A stretch of DNA of 64,000 nucleotides, taken from positions 58,457-122,456 of the forward strand of contig JAVBTR010000023.1 in NCBI GenBank assembly GCA_031556065.1, read 5' to 3'. Below, one piece after another: positions 63,988 to 64,000 of this stretch (the first letter of the stretch is position 1; each line of letters starts with the position of its first letter). The DNA comes from JAVBTR01 sp031556065 (GTDB lineage: Bacteria > Bacillota > Clostridia > Christensenellales > Aristaeellaceae). The notes below the pieces were generated by a model. It ran no database searches and had not been told where the DNA came from. It saw only the letters and a list, made by a program, of their open reading frames with translations. Both the position numbers and the translations under genes were made by a program.

Positions 63988-64000
63988 TCGGGCAAGGTAG

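Noticed and set aside
63834..64000. CRISPR array
   Set aside because: The hairpin arms differ from each other and there are no equal-length spacers.

Overview
The window looks like a chromosomal segment from an endospore-lineage, anaerobic Gram-positive bacterium (Bacillota, class Clostridia, probably gut-associated). The evidence is a complete spoIIIAA-AH operon, an N-terminal half of sigK, RNase J, a YlbF-family protein, a CD1247-type protein, Shine-Dalgarno sites close to AAGGAGG, and many glycan-uptake and glycosidase genes. I cannot name the genus. No rRNA, tRNA or CRISPR array was seen.

Layout. 1-8.9 kb, plus strand: a glycan-degradation cluster of two domain-swapped GH3 enzymes around a surface lipoprotein with InlB-type repeats, followed by a GtrA-like membrane protein. 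8.9-11.7 kb: decayed mobile DNA holding remnants of a zinc-finger ORF, a VapE-type helicase, a small phage-like ORF, a GTTTAC repeat cluster and an XRE regulator. It abuts sigK, which stops being sigK-like at residue 109, the place where skin elements split this gene in other Firmicutes. 11.7-17.2 kb, minus: Fpg-like glycosylase, U32 peptidase-family protein, mltG, ylbF, rnj. 17.4-23.6 kb, minus: L,D-transpeptidase, spoIIIAA to spoIIIAH, rseC-like, trxA. 23.7-31 kb: lepA, DUF1622 protein, hemW, an XRE-TPR regulator, a divergent purC-like gene and an IlvD-family dehydratase. 31-36 kb, minus: panT-like, coaX, hom; then a CD1247-like gene, efp and pepP. 36-43.6 kb, minus: rpoB-rpoC under their own promoter and detached from the L10/L12 genes.

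43.7-64 kb is mostly carbohydrate handling. A GH38-like DUF5054 enzyme is divergent from an Opp-type ABC transporter operon, so the cargo may be an oligosaccharide rather than a peptide. Then come a HAD protein, an AraC regulator broken by one frameshift, an unknown protein and a metallo-beta-lactamase-fold hydrolase. On the minus strand a second operon combines an unknown presumed alpha-toroid protein, an LplB/LplC-type sugar permease pair, a solute-binding protein and a GH110-like beta-helix glycosidase, divergent from an MFS transporter. The window ends in a dense run of adjacent hairpins.

The strongest points for follow-up are the sigK/skin-type junction, the terminal hairpin array, the GH110-like operon with its unknown partner, and the Fpg-like protein lacking the catalytic proline. 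Many start codons were re-chosen from ribosome-binding sites, as stated in each entry.
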